Source: Chroogloeocystis siderophila 5.2 s.c.1
GTDB taxonomy: Bacteria > Cyanobacteriota > Cyanobacteriia > Cyanobacteriales > Chroococcidiopsidaceae
Direction of reading: 5' to 3'
DNA: 64,000 nucleotides
NCBI RefSeq assembly: GCF_001904655.1
Contig: NZ_MRCC01000010.1
Location: forward strand, 124,001-188,000
Below the pieces are notes generated by a model. The model was not told the DNA's origin. It did not search any database and worked only from the letters and a program-made list of their open reading frames with translations. Shown piece by piece: positions 7,285-16,021 of the stretch. The translations under genes and the position numbers were made by a program. Each line of letters opens with the position of its first letter. Within the stretch, counting starts at the first letter, position 1.

Positions 7285-10012
7285 TCAAGGCTTTCCACAC
7301 TCGTTCAGGCGTCATGGGAATCTGAGTTAGTCGCACACCTGTTGCATGAGCAACGGCATTGGCGATCGCAGCTGCGGTACAATTAGTGCCAATTTCTCCG
7401 ATACCTTTTGCACCAAACGGACCATAAGGATCGGGCTGTTCAACTAAAAAGATTTCCATTTGCGGTGTATCTTTGGCAGTAGGTAGGCGATATGTTCGGA
7501 GTGCTGGATTTAGAATTTTTCCTGAATCATTAATGAGTAATTCCTCAGACAATGCATAACCTAAACCCATGACAATTCCGCCTGTCGCTTGTCCGTGACA
7601 GATTCTTGGATTAATTGCAGTACCAACATCAATGGCTTGTATGCAACGCAGAACGTTGATTCTACCTGTTTCGGTATCAACTTCGACTTCCGCCCCTTGC
7701 ACTGCAAATGTCAAAGATGATTCACTCGCGGCGTGTTCGACTTCGACAACAAAAGGTTGTTGATTGCGAGTGACAAGTTCTTGTAGTGTTATTTCTTGTT
7801 GTGGGGCAAGTGCTTTGTCTGCAGTGAGTGTGATATTTTCAGGTTGAGTTTCGAGAACTTTAGCTGCAAATTCCAAGATCTGCGATCGCATTGCAACTGC
7901 GGCTTTATTCACAGCTTTACCTGATATATAAGTTGTTGCTGACGCATACGAACCCGCATCGAAGGGCGTATGATGCGTGTCACCTGCAATCATTTCAATA
8001 TCTGCAACTGTGACACCCAGAACCTGCGCCGCAATTTGTCGTAATGATGTATCCGCACCCGTACCAACGTCAACCGCCCCAGTTCTTAATTCATATTTCC
8101 CATCGTTTTTTAAGGATAACTTCACTCCTGCGCTATGAATTTTTGCCAAGCCACTTCCTTGCATTGATACGGCAAATCCCACACCACGCCGCAGATGTCC
8201 ATTAATATTAGGCTGCATTCCAGGAACGTAATTTAAGGCTTGCGTGACTTTACTAAAACATTCGGGTACGCCATAGCTACCAATCAAGTGAAAATGGTCG
8301 TGCGCTTCTTCGCGTCCGAGGCGAATGATATCGTGAGGTTGAATAATATTTTTCTGACGCAATTCTACTGGATCAATTCCCAGTTTCTCGGCAATTTCGT
8401 CCATTTGCAACTCAACCGCAAAGGTTCCCTGCGTTGCACCGTAGCCGCGAAACGCCCCAGCAGGCATTGTATTCGTGTAAACTGATAACCCAAGAAATCG
8501 CTGATGCGGACACCGATATAAACCTAGTGGGTAGCAACCTGTCAAGAAAACAACCGTAGGCGCGTGATTGCCATACGCCCCTGTATTAGCGATCGCTTCC
8601 ATCTCTTGCGCGACTAGCGTACCATCAGCTTTGACTCCGGTTTTTACTCTAACCTGCATTGCATGACGGCTATTAGTGGCTGTAAATTCCTCTTCGCGTG
8701 TAAATTCCCATTGCACAGGCTTTCCGGTGTGCAACGTTGCTAAAACGCATAAATCTTCAGTGAGAATTTCTTGTTTATTACCAAATCCTCCACCAATTTG
8801 AGTTTTAAAAACGCGAACTTTGTCTTTTGGTAAATCAAATAGCTGCGCAAGAACTCTTTGCGTGTGAAATGGAACTTGCGTACTTGATCGCACTACTAAT
8901 GTTCCGTCTTCTTCTAACCAACTTGTGCTGATGTGCGGTTCTAAATGAACGTGTTGGACAGCTGGTAAGTAGTAAGTATTTTCAACAATTAAATCAGCTT
9001 CAGCAAAGCCTTCTGCAATATCATGCTTTCCCAGTGTGACTTTAGCTGCGATGTTGCGTTGAGGATCGTAAATTTGTGATGACTCAGGTTCATCATGAAT
9101 CACAATCTTGCAATTCATTGCTTTGACAGGATCGATTATATGAGGAAGAATTTCGTAATCGACTTCAATGAGGTGACACGCTTGAGTTGCGATCGCCACC
9201 GATTCTGCAACAACCACTGCAACGCGATCGCCAACAAACCGAACTTTATTATCTAATAAATAGTGATCGAGAGGATCGGGTACTGGATCGGCGTGTCCTG
9301 CTGTTGTATAAGGTTTACGGGGAACGTCTTCATAGGTAAAAACTGCATGAACGCCAGAAAGGGCTTTGGCTTTTTCGGTGTCAATTTTACGAATACGCGC
9401 GTGGGGATAGGGCGATCGCACTGCTTTAATATGTAGTAACCCAGGTGGCGACCAATCTGCTGTATAATTTGCTGTACCTTTAACAATTGCTGGTCCATCT
9501 TGTTTAGGAACACTTTGCCCTACTGAAGGGGTGAGGGGTGGAGTTGTTTCTTGTGATTTCTCCTGATTTTTTGTCTCAGCGTGCAATAAAATACTTTCAA
9601 CAATTGCTTCGTATCCGGTACAGCGACACAAATTACCATCTAAAGCTTTACGTAGTTCAGCTAGGGAATTAAATTGCAACTTCGCCGCACTCATAATCAT
9701 TCCTGGAGTGCAAAATCCACATTGAAAACCTTGTTTTTCGAGAAAAGCTTGCTGGATTGGTGCTAATTCATCTACTGCTAGTCCTTCAATAGTTGTGACG
9801 TCATGTCCCTCTAGCTTCATGACTGGATAGATACAGCTATGAACAGGTTTGTCATCAACCCATACCGTGCAACTTCCACAATCACCCGATTCACAAACGC
9901 GATGTACCCCTACCCAACCAAGATCGCGCAATAAAGTTAATAAGCTTGTCCCTGGAGGACAACTTTCAGTGTATGTTTTGCCATTAACTTGAAAAGTTAG
10001 TGGTTCTTGCAT
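7277..10012 (-). CDS. xanthine dehydrogenase-type hydroxylase, fused 2Fe-2S and molybdopterin subunits
   Basis: A 911-residue fusion. Residues 1-150 are the iron-sulfur subunit: plant-type [2Fe-2S] ligands CESGDCGSC plus a later Cys, then the second cluster CGFCTPG and CRCTGY. A linker (about 150-170, KNQEKSQETTPP) leads to the molybdopterin subunit with IGGGFGNKQE, AFRGYGATQG, GAVDVGTGADTS and the C-terminal GPFGAKGIGEIG carrying the catalytic Glu. Usually these subunits are separate genes. The active-site strings differ from classical xanthine dehydrogenases (GGGFGGKE, AFRGFGG), so the exact purine or N-heterocycle substrate is uncertain; the adjacent uraD argues for purine breakdown. It lies 4 bases after the FAD gene and overlaps xdhC by 8. 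Confidence 0.92.
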   Translation of the reverse strand: MQEPLTFQVNGKTYTESCPPGTSLLTLLRDLGWVGVHRVCESGDCGSCTVWVDDKPVHSCIYPVMKLEGHDVTTIEGLAVDELAPIQQAFLEKQGFQCGFCTPGMIMSAAKLQFNSLAELRKALDGNLCRCTGYEAIVESILLHAETKNQEKSQETTPPLTPSVGQSVPKQDGPAIVKGTANYTADWSPPGLLHIKAVRSPYPHARIRKIDTEKAKALSGVHAVFTYEDVPRKPYTTAGHADPVPDPLDHYLLDNKVRFVGDRVAVVVAESVAIATQACHLIEVDYEILPHIIDPVKAMNCKIVIHDEPESSQIYDPQRNIAAKVTLGKHDIAEGFAEADLIVENTYYLPAVQHVHLEPHISTSWLEEDGTLVVRSSTQVPFHTQRVLAQLFDLPKDKVRVFKTQIGGGFGNKQEILTEDLCVLATLHTGKPVQWEFTREEEFTATNSRHAMQVRVKTGVKADGTLVAQEMEAIANTGAYGNHAPTVVFLTGCYPLGLYRCPHQRFLGLSVYTNTMPAGAFRGYGATQGTFAVELQMDEIAEKLGIDPVELRQKNIIQPHDIIRLGREEAHDHFHLIGSYGVPECFSKVTQALNYVPGMQPNINGHLRRGVGFAVSMQGSGLAKIHSAGVKLSLKNDGKYELRTGAVDVGTGADTSLRQIAAQVLGVTVADIEMIAGDTHHTPFDAGSYASATTYISGKAVNKAAVAMRSQILEFAAKVLETQPENITLTADKALAPQQEITLQELVTRNQQPFVVEVEHAASESSLTFAVQGAEVEVDTETGRINVLRCIQAIDVGTAINPRICHGQATGGIVMGLGYALSEELLINDSGKILNPALRTYRLPTAKDTPQMEIFLVEQPDPYGPFGAKGIGEIGTNCTAAAIANAVAHATGVRLTQIPMTPERVWKALNA

Positions 10013-10016
10013 AAAT

Positions 10017-10826
10017 CTAAAATTCCAAAAGCGATCTTCTCATCAAAACTTTGGTAATGTGTTGCCGATAAGCTGCACTTGCGGCATAGTCTTCAATAAA
10101 ATCATTTGATAGTACTTGTGCGTTAAGAGCTTCCCCGATTTCATCTAATGTAGGAATATGGGAAAATTCCACAACGCGAGGTGTTGGCACGCAAGCACCT
10201 AAACCAAATCTTACTTGTGATGTTTGCGGATTATAGGCTGCAACTACTATTGATATTGCAATTCCTGCGGTTGCAATACAAACTCGTTGATAACTAATAT
10301 GCCATGTTAGACTCTCTTGCGGAATTGAGATTCTGCGTAAAACTTCACCTGGCTGTAGAACTGTTTGCTGTACCCCAGTTTGAAAATCTTTAGCAGCAAC
10401 AAAACGCGGCGCAGCTTGAGGATGCCAAATTTCATACTTTGCGTCTAGTGCTACCATTGCAGGAGCAAACGTACTTGCTGGTATTGCTAAACAAATGTTG
10501 CCTCCTACTGTTGCCATGTTGGTAACTTTAAAAGAAGCCAGTTCGTCAACTGCACGAAACAACGCTTTAACACCTGTCCAATGTTCTGGAAAATTCCACT
10601 GACGCAACTTTGTCATTATGCAAGTTGCACCAATTACTAATCCTTCAGTGGTAACTTCAATTTCAGACCAATCGAATTTTTCTAAATCTACTAATACTCT
10701 TAAATCAGGTTGTGATTGACTAAATACCCACGTTCCACCAGCTAGCCAAGACCATCCTTGTGACCAGTTTACGACTGTTTCTAAATTTTGGGGACGTAAG
10801 TAAGTCTGAATATTATGTAAGTCCAT
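10017..10826 (-). CDS. FAD-binding subunit of xanthine dehydrogenase family
   Basis: A 269-residue member of the CoxM/XdhB flavoprotein family that passes electrons from the Fe-S clusters to NAD or another acceptor. Seen: WLAGGTWVFSQSQPDLRVLVDL (FAD pyrophosphate binding), the ATVGGNIC motif near residue 105 and the C-terminal domain ending YRQHITKVLMRRSL. The 4-base gaps on both sides place it in one operon with uraD and the fused Fe-S/Mo subunit. Confidence 0.9.
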   Translation of the reverse strand: MDLHNIQTYLRPQNLETVVNWSQGWSWLAGGTWVFSQSQPDLRVLVDLEKFDWSEIEVTTEGLVIGATCIMTKLRQWNFPEHWTGVKALFRAVDELASFKVTNMATVGGNICLAIPASTFAPAMVALDAKYEIWHPQAAPRFVAAKDFQTGVQQTVLQPGEVLRRISIPQESLTWHISYQRVCIATAGIAISIVVAAYNPQTSQVRFGLGACVPTPRVVEFSHIPTLDEIGEALNAQVLSNDFIEDYAASAAYRQHITKVLMRRSLLEF

Positions 10827-10830
10827 TTAA

Positions 10831-11337
10831 CTATTTGTCATCAATAACTTCCTGTAGGCGAAACAAAGCTATTTTTTCTATTTCTGCTAAAACTGTTTGT
10901 AATTCTGTTGCCTTTGAATTTTCTAATCTTTGAGAAAAGCTAGCTAAAATGCTTTTTTTTGTGTGATTTCTAACAGCAACAATAAAAGGAAAGTTAAATT
11001 TTTCTTTATATGCTTGGTTAAGGTAGTTAAATTTATCGTACTCTTCTAGAGTAAGTTGATCTAAACCAACTTTAGCTTGCTCTTTAACTGAGGCTTCAGC
11101 CATTTTAGCTTTAGCACCTAAGTCAGGATGAGCACAAATAAGGGCAAGTTTTTCAACGTCACTCGCCTCACGAACGACATTAACCATACTTTGATGTATC
11201 ATCTCTACATCAGTAAATGGTTTTTTAGCCCAAGCTTTCGCTGCAACCCAAGGAGAATCCTCGAATATCCATCCTAACGCTGCTACAAAGTCATCCTGAT
11301 TCATCTGATTTAACTCAGATAGCGAAGTCATCCACAT
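10831..11337 (-). CDS. uraD: 2-oxo-4-hydroxy-4-carboxy-5-ureidoimidazoline decarboxylase
   Basis: OHCU decarboxylase, the third step of urate oxidation that yields S-allantoin. The all-helical 168-residue protein has the catalytic His motif LICAHPDLG, the S-x-x-E-Q motif (EASVKEQAKVGLDQL) and F-P-F-I-V-A-V-R-N. Two ATG codons (11337, 11331) are possible and a TTG lies just before; the first ATG is given. First gene of the purine operon. No urate oxidase or hydroxyisourate hydrolase lies in the window, so they must be elsewhere or be replaced. The 180 bases upstream hold no NtcA box that I can see. Confidence 0.92.
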   Translation of the reverse strand: MWMTSLSELNQMNQDDFVAALGWIFEDSPWVAAKAWAKKPFTDVEMIHQSMVNVVREASDVEKLALICAHPDLGAKAKMAEASVKEQAKVGLDQLTLEEYDKFNYLNQAYKEKFNFPFIVAVRNHTKKSILASFSQRLENSKATELQTVLAEIEKIALFRLQEVIDDK

Positions 11338-11517
11338 CAACCTCGATCTTTACCAATATTGTTTGAGATTCAAGATTTGACTCTACAGCAAAAGTCACGA
11401 TCTATTTGGATGATTTTATACAGTTTACCAACTCAGGTTTTTGTATTAGGTAGTCATTACAAAGTTTTGAATATGGAATTTGAGGTTTGAGTCAATTCTA
11501 TTCAAAATTCAAATTCA

Positions 11518-12207
11518 TCATTCATCAGGATCGATACCTTGAGAACGCAATATTTCTGCTAGGCGTTCTGCACGTTGGCGTTCAGTTTCCGCACGTTCAT
11601 CACCTGTGGCAATCAAACTACCATCGCGATCGCACCAACGAGATGCCATCCCATAGCGTTAATCCTAAACCCACTGGTTCCATCCAAGTTGTTTCTAAAG
11701 GAGTGTAACTTGTACCTCTTAACTCATGAACTCGGAGGGGGCGATCGCCTAATTGCTGCAAAGGATCGTAAACAACGTAGTAAGCCACACCAACGCAGGC
11801 ATAGTCTTTCATCTTACTCCCCAGTTCGTTGCCTACTGTGTTAGAAACTATTTCAATCACAACTTCTGGTGGCTTACCAATTATTCAAGTAAAGTAAGAA
11901 CGGTTCTTCTTTTATTGCCAATCTTGTGGAACTTCTACATCTAAGCTAAGTAAGACATCAGGTACTATGGCTGGTTTGTTGACTGTATGGAACAAACCAA
12001 CATTTGCGGTAGCTAAAAAAGGATCACTTGGTTTCCACGAACTATATAAACAACTCGTCAACAGTCGTTGCTGTTTTTCTGCAAGCAGGTTGATAGGAGT
12101 ATCGTCTTCTGTCACCAAATGCCTAATATCAGGTTCTTCCACCTACTCAGCCCATTCAGCCGATCGCCTAGAGGAACTCGAATTTGCTTGAGTTGCAGTG
12201 TCACCAT
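11518..12207 (-). pseudogene. Uma2 family (DUF820) pseudogene
   Basis: Reading on the minus strand from an ATG at 12207 (MVTLQLKQIRVPLGDRL), family-like segments appear in successive frames: EEPDIRHLVTEDDTPINLL to LSLDVEVPQDW (12142-11912), then PPEVVIEIVSN to GLTLWDG (to about 11640), then CDRDGSLIATGDERAE ending SQGIDPDE at 11518. Changes of frame fall near 12140, at 11905-11920, near 11880 and near 11635, with stops in each frame. The order and content equal a full Uma2 protein, so this is a single decayed gene, not several small ones. An intact family member is at 2934-3653. Confidence 0.85.
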
Positions 12208-12291
12208 ATTACTGTGGGTTTTAGATAGATGTATTTTAGCGAAATTGATTAGAGTAAACTGTTTACTACAATTTTTAGAAGAGAATGAATT

Positions 12292-12552
12292 ATGACAATT
12301 ACAGATAAGATGCGACGATCACTTCCTGTACCTCCTGGAAGCTTTGGTTTACCCGTTATTGGTGAAACTCTCAGTTTTTTGCACGATCCAAATTTTATGC
12401 AGCGGCGACAGCAGCAACACAGAAATATCCACAAAACTCATGTCTTTGGTCGTCCTACTGTTGTTATGATTGGCGCAGAGGCGAATCGCTTTTTGTTTGG
12501 TAACGAGATCTGTATGTCGCGATTACGGCGGTCATCAAATTTGTATTATTAG
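12292..12552 (+). pseudogene. cytochrome P450 N-terminal fragment (CYP120-like)
   Basis: The first ~70 residues (RRSLPVPPGSFGLPVIGETL, then FLHDPNFMQRR, FGRPTVVMIGAEANRFLF) are the proline-rich N-terminus and first strands of a cyanobacterial P450 of the CYP120 type. Homology stops near base 12505 after F-L-F-G-N-E, and the frame ends 15 residues later. The I-helix, ExxR and haem Cys loop, about 370 residues, are absent, so no enzyme can be made. A different relic begins at the break. Confidence 0.8.
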
Positions 12553-12736
12553 TATTGAGCGCAGTGCAAAGAATTATTGGGAATACAAAGCGGCAATGAG
12601 TGTGGCTGGTGTAAAACAACCGATAGCAATATATAATTGTCGCGATCGCCTCAAATTACAAAATAAAAAATCTGTACAATTTAGTGATAGTGACCCTAGT
12701 TATTTGATATGTAGTTTTTTCAAAAACCATCAGTGA
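12500..12736 (+). pseudogene. relic of an unknown small protein joined to the P450 fragment
   Basis: In the frame following the P450 break, a stretch reads DYGGHQICIISIERSAKNYW, then EYKAAMSVAGVKQPIAIYNC and SVQFSDSDPSYLI, ending at a stop at 12736. It has a conserved-protein feel (alternating strand pattern, SDSDPSY near the end), but no natural start, and its N-terminus merges with P450 sequence. I do not recognise the family. Most likely the remainder of a second gene joined by deletion. Confidence 0.4.
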
Positions 12737-12766
12737 TATTCAAGTAAATAAAGCTGTTAAGAATAT

Positions 12767-12868
12767 CTATTTCTTTGGTGTGGCAAATACGCGCCACATA
12801 ACAAAAACTGTAAAACCTATATAAAATAGTACAGTTAACCAATCTTGCCAACTACTGTAATCATTCAT
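12767..12868 (-). CDS. possible 33-residue single-span membrane peptide
   Basis: ATG at 12868 to TAG at 12767, a frame too short for most gene finders. The peptide has a polar N-terminus (MNDYSSWQDW), one hydrophobic span (LTVLFYIGFTVFVMW) and a basic end (RVFATPKK), the organisation of small membrane subunits or accessory peptides. It follows the copper-storage-like gene on the same strand, separated by a strong hairpin (12885-12912). No good ribosome-binding site is visible, which lowers confidence. No family recognised. Confidence 0.4.
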   Translation of the reverse strand: MNDYSSWQDWLTVLFYIGFTVFVMWRVFATPKK

Positions 12869-12873
12869 TTGTT

Positions 12874-12912
12874 TACAAAAAATTAAGTGTCAGTTTTAAA
12901 AAACTCACACTT
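12874..12912 (-). terminator. intrinsic terminator after the Cys-rich protein gene
   Basis: A near-perfect palindrome, AAGTGT-G-AGTTTT-TT-AAAACT-G-ACACTT on the minus strand (12912-12885), is followed by AATTTTTT. It begins 13 bases after the stop of the gene at 12925 and would end that transcript. Confidence 0.75.
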
Positions 12913-12924
12913 TTTACATTCACA

Positions 12925-13260
12925 TTATGCTGCCATTTCGTGACAAAGTTGAGCGCAGCGACGACAAGATTCAGCACAACGTTGACAGTGTTCGTCATCA
13001 TGCTTTTCACATTCGCTAGCACAGCGATCGCACGCTTGGGCACAAACACCACACATTTGCTTGTGAAGTTCCGAACGACGTGACATTAAGCGGGCGCAGA
13101 GGGCGCAAGTATCAGCGCAATCGCGACATCGCTTAATACATTCAGCCATCATCTGCACCATGTCTTCACTCAAGCAAGCATCAGCACAGTATTCACAATC
13201 GCGCAGACAATCGAGACATGCTTGAATACACGCGTCAAGTTGAGATTGCGCAGTCGTCAT
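12925..13260 (-). CDS. Cys-rich four-helix bundle copper-binding protein (Csp3-like)
   Basis: A 111-residue cytosolic protein with no signal peptide, rich in CxxC and CxxxC spacings along helices (CIQACLDCLRDCEYCADAC, CIKRCRDCADTCALC, CGVCAQACDRCASEC, CQRCAESCRRCAQLC). This is the pattern of the copper storage proteins Csp3/DUF326, in which Cys pairs line the core of a four-helix bundle and hold many Cu(I) ions. The ATG at 13260 is preceded by GGAGG at proper spacing; a TTG two codons upstream is less likely. Separate from the upstream icd by a 160-base spacer with a hairpin. Probably buffers copper needed for plastocyanin and oxidase, by family inference. Confidence 0.85.
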   Translation of the reverse strand: MTTAQSQLDACIQACLDCLRDCEYCADACLSEDMVQMMAECIKRCRDCADTCALCARLMSRRSELHKQMCGVCAQACDRCASECEKHDDEHCQRCAESCRRCAQLCHEMAA

Positions 13261-13324
13261 ATTCAACCTCCAATTTTACAGCGTTCTTCTTATTTCAATG
13301 TGACACACGCGCATGAAATGAGGA

Positions 13325-13366
13325 GGACACTGTGTTGCGGGGTTTCCCCCGTTATAGCAAGTGTCC
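13325..13366. repeat. double inverted repeat between icd and the Cys-rich gene
   Basis: Outer arms GGACACT (13325-13331) and AGTGTCC (13360-13366) enclose an inner hairpin CGGGG-TTTC-CCCCG (13338-13351). It has no run of T after it on either strand, so it is more like an intergenic palindromic repeat or mRNA-stabilising element than a classical terminator. Confidence 0.5.
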
Positions 13367-13421
13367 GGTGATGAAATTATCCTAGTTGAATTCACCCTAA
13401 AAAATGACACGAGTCAGTATG

Positions 13422-14843
13422 TTACTGAAAATGTTTGATAATCGCTGCAGCAAACTCGGAACACTTGAGTGGTTCGACGGGTGGTTCCATTAACCGCGCT
13501 AAATCGTAGGTGACTTGACGGTTAGCGATCGCATCACTAATTCCTTGTTTGATCAAATCTGCGGCTTCTTGCCAACCCATATACTCTAACATCATCACCC
13601 CCGATAGAATAACCGAACCAGGGTTAATTCGGTCTAATCCGGCGTGTTTTGGCGCTGTACCGTGTGTGGCTTCAAAAATCGCGCATTCGTCGCCAATATT
13701 AGCTCCTGGTGCCATACCAAGCCCGCCAACGACAGCTGCTGCTGCATCCGAAACGTAGTCACCGTTAAGGTTCATTGTCGCTAATACCGAGTACTCATCA
13801 GGGCGTGTCTGGAGTTGTTGGAAAACGCTATCAGCAATGCGATCATTTACCATTACCTTATCTTTCCATTGCCCGTTACCGTGCGTAGACCAGATAGCAT
13901 TAAGAACTTTTTCAATTTCTTGACAAATTACTGCTTGCTTTTCTGCTGTAAGTGCATTATATCCTGGTTCAATTAGCTGAGCATTTTCTGCGACCGAAAT
14001 ATCAGGGTTGGCTTCTTGATTACTCAAAATCCAAGATTCGCGTTCGGTAACGCACTCACTGCGAAACTCGGTTGTTGCTAACTCGTAGCCCCAATCGCGG
14101 AAGGCACCTTCGGTATATTTCATAATATTGCCCTTATGCACCAAAGTTACCGTTTGCTGATTTTTCGGCAAACGGAGGGCGTGTCGAATTGCCCGACGAA
14201 TCAAGCGCTGAGAACCCGTTTTGCTAATTGGTTTAATCCCAATTCCCGAATCGAGTCGAATCTGTTTTTTACCATGTTCAGGGCTTGCAGGAATCAACTC
14301 ATTATTGAGTAAATTGATAATTCGCTCTGCCATTTCCGTACCCTGACGCCACTCGATTCCGAGATAAATATCTTCGGTATTTTCGCGATAGATAATGACG
14401 TCAAGCTTTTCAGGGTATTTGTGCGGTGAAGGTGTGCCTTGGTAGTAGCGACAAGGACGTACACACGCGTACAAATCGTTAATTTGTCGCAGCGCAACGT
14501 TGAGTGAGCGAATTCCGCCGCCTACAGGTGTTGTTAAAGGTCCTTTGATTGCGACACCGTATTCTTTAATTGCTTGCAACGTGTCTTCAGGAAGATACTG
14601 ATACGTTCCATAAACCTCACACGCTTCATCACCAGCGTATACTTTAAACCAGCTAATTTGTCGCTTTCCTTGATAGGCAGTTTGCACAGCCGCGTCAATT
14701 ACCTTTTGACTCGCAGGCCAAATATCAACACCTGTACCATCACCACGAATAAAGGGAATAATGGGATTATCGGGTACTATAGGTTCACCATTCTCAAACG
14801 TAATGCGCGAACCGGTATCGGGTGGGGTAATCTTCTCGTACAT
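13422..14843 (-). CDS. icd: NADP-dependent isocitrate dehydrogenase
   Basis: Converts isocitrate to 2-oxoglutarate, which in cyanobacteria is the carbon skeleton for ammonium assimilation and the nitrogen-status signal. The 473-residue protein has [18 protein letters not shown], the phosphorylation/substrate loop [13 protein letters not shown], the YRENTEDIY motif, [15 protein letters not shown] and the NADP-binding segment [12 protein letters not shown]. Length matches cyanobacterial enzymes, which are longer than the E. coli one. Divergent from gun4 across 305 bases. No perfect GTAN8TAC NtcA box was found in that spacer. Confidence 0.95.
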   Translation of the reverse strand: MYEKITPPDTGSRITFENGEPIVPDNPIIPFIRGDGTGVDIWPASQKVIDAAVQTAYQGKRQISWFKVYAGDEACEVYGTYQYLPEDTLQAIKEYGVAIKGPLTTPVGGGIRSLNVALRQINDLYACVRPCRYYQGTPSPHKYPEKLDVIIYRENTEDIYLGIEWRQGTEMAERIINLLNNELIPASPEHGKKQIRLDSGIGIKPISKTGSQRLIRRAIRHALRLPKNQQTVTLVHKGNIMKYTEGAFRDWGYELATTEFRSECVTERESWILSNQEANPDISVAENAQLIEPGYNALTAEKQAVICQEIEKVLNAIWSTHGNGQWKDKVMVNDRIADSVFQQLQTRPDEYSVLATMNLNGDYVSDAAAAVVGGLGMAPGANIGDECAIFEATHGTAPKHAGLDRINPGSVILSGVMMLEYMGWQEAADLIKQGISDAIANRQVTYDLARLMEPPVEPLKCSEFAAAIIKHFQ

Positions 14844-15034
14844 GATCTCAAACTCCTAGAGGGTGGCTGTTACAGATGCTGGGTAATGAACACCGCTACA
14901 AAAAATCCTTCTTTGGAAGGCTACCAGATTTCATGTTTGATGTAACAGCATTTTTCACCAAGTTCTGACAAGCTTAAGCAATTTTGAGTTTTAGAATGAA
15001 AAACTTTAGCGCGTGTCGGGTAAAACATGAGTTT

Positions 15035-15060
15035 AATCATCGATGTTATAAGCGATGATT
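15035..15060. promoter_or_regulatory. perfect 8-bp inverted repeat in the icd-gun4 divergent spacer
   Basis: AATCATCG (15035-15042) and CGATGATT (15053-15060) are perfect reverse complements separated by 10 bases. The centre lies about 100 bases before gun4 and 205 before icd. The arm length and spacing fit a dimeric regulator operator; no known regulator is recognised. Confidence 0.4.
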
Positions 15061-15148
15061 TGCGATCGCGTTCGACGATGACTACGCGTAGACACCCACT
15101 GTCAGGTTACATTAATGATCGAGCCGTAACCGCGATCCTTATAAGGGC

Positions 15149-15865
15149 ATGACTGATCCAACTACCGCTTTCGACACAAATTTCGACGTTTCTGCTTTAG
15201 CTTTGCAGTTAACTACAGGGTCGGAAACAGTACAAGCGCAGACCGTTGAGAAACTGGCTACACTCGGCACTGTGGGTGAAGAACTGCTAATGAAATTTTT
15301 ACTGCAACGCCAATCTCACCCACCTACCTGGATTGATGGTAAAGCTTACCAAGTTCTCTACAGCGCTGAATCGCCAGAAACAAAAGAGTTTCTCCAAACA
15401 AATTTCCCAACTGGGATTGTACAACTCAATTCAGAGCAAGGTATTGACTACACTTTGTTGCAAAAACTATTAGCAGACCAAGATTTTCAGGCTGCTGATC
15501 GTCTTACGTTACAAAAGCTTTGCGAATTAGCAGGACCTGCTGCGGTTCAAAGAAAATGGTTATATTTTACCGAAGTAGAAAACTTTACCAGCACTGATCT
15601 ACAAACGATCAACAACTTGTGGTTAATTCACTCTGAGGGCAAATTTGGTTTTTCAGTTCAACGCGAAATTTGGCTTGGTGTCGGTAAAAACTGGGAAAAG
15701 CTTTGGCCCAAAATTGGCTGGAAATCAGGCAAAAATTGGACTCGCTATCCTAACGAGTTTACTTGGAATCTCAGCGCTCCTAGAGGTCACTTACCTTTAT
15801 CCAATCAACTACGCGGCGTGCGGGCTATGGCATCGTTGCTAGCGCATCCAGCGTGGGAGCGTTGA
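15149..15865 (+). CDS. gun4: GUN4 domain protein, Mg-chelatase regulator
   Basis: GUN4 binds protoporphyrin IX and Mg-protoporphyrin and stimulates Mg-chelatase, the entry step to chlorophyll. The 238-residue protein has the N-terminal helical bundle (residues ~15-85, VSALALQLTTGSETVQAQ) of cyanobacterial Gun4 and the C-terminal GUN4 core: DYTLLQKLLADQDFQAAD, then TINNLWLIHSEGKFGFSVQ and WKSGKNWTRYPNEFTWNLSA. Length equals that of characterised cyanobacterial proteins. A candidate operator (15035-15060) lies upstream. Confidence 0.93.
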   Translation: MTDPTTAFDTNFDVSALALQLTTGSETVQAQTVEKLATLGTVGEELLMKFLLQRQSHPPTWIDGKAYQVLYSAESPETKEFLQTNFPTGIVQLNSEQGIDYTLLQKLLADQDFQAADRLTLQKLCELAGPAAVQRKWLYFTEVENFTSTDLQTINNLWLIHSEGKFGFSVQREIWLGVGKNWEKLWPKIGWKSGKNWTRYPNEFTWNLSAPRGHLPLSNQLRGVRAMASLLAHPAWER

Positions 15866-16021
15866 GCATTAAGAAATAGAATGGTCTTTTAAAGTTTCTT
15901 TCAGGCTTCTTACCCCAGCGCGATCGTTCTTTTAAAGATTGTTCATCTCTAGGGCGGATTGGGAATCTTAGAAGAAGTAGAAACCCGAATCCCAGGGTTG
16001 GATCAAACACATTTATGATTT

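Noticed and set aside
10831-11517. NtcA box ahead of the purine operon and ahead of ureD
   Set aside because: No perfect GTAN8TAC is found in either upstream region.
11575-12295. Several plus-strand open frames of 60-90 codons
   Set aside because: They are antisense shadows of the Uma2 pseudogene and show no family-like sequence.
14574-14945. 123-codon plus-strand frame opposite the start of icd
   Set aside because: Entirely antisense to a highly conserved gene; no ribosome-binding site and no recognisable protein.
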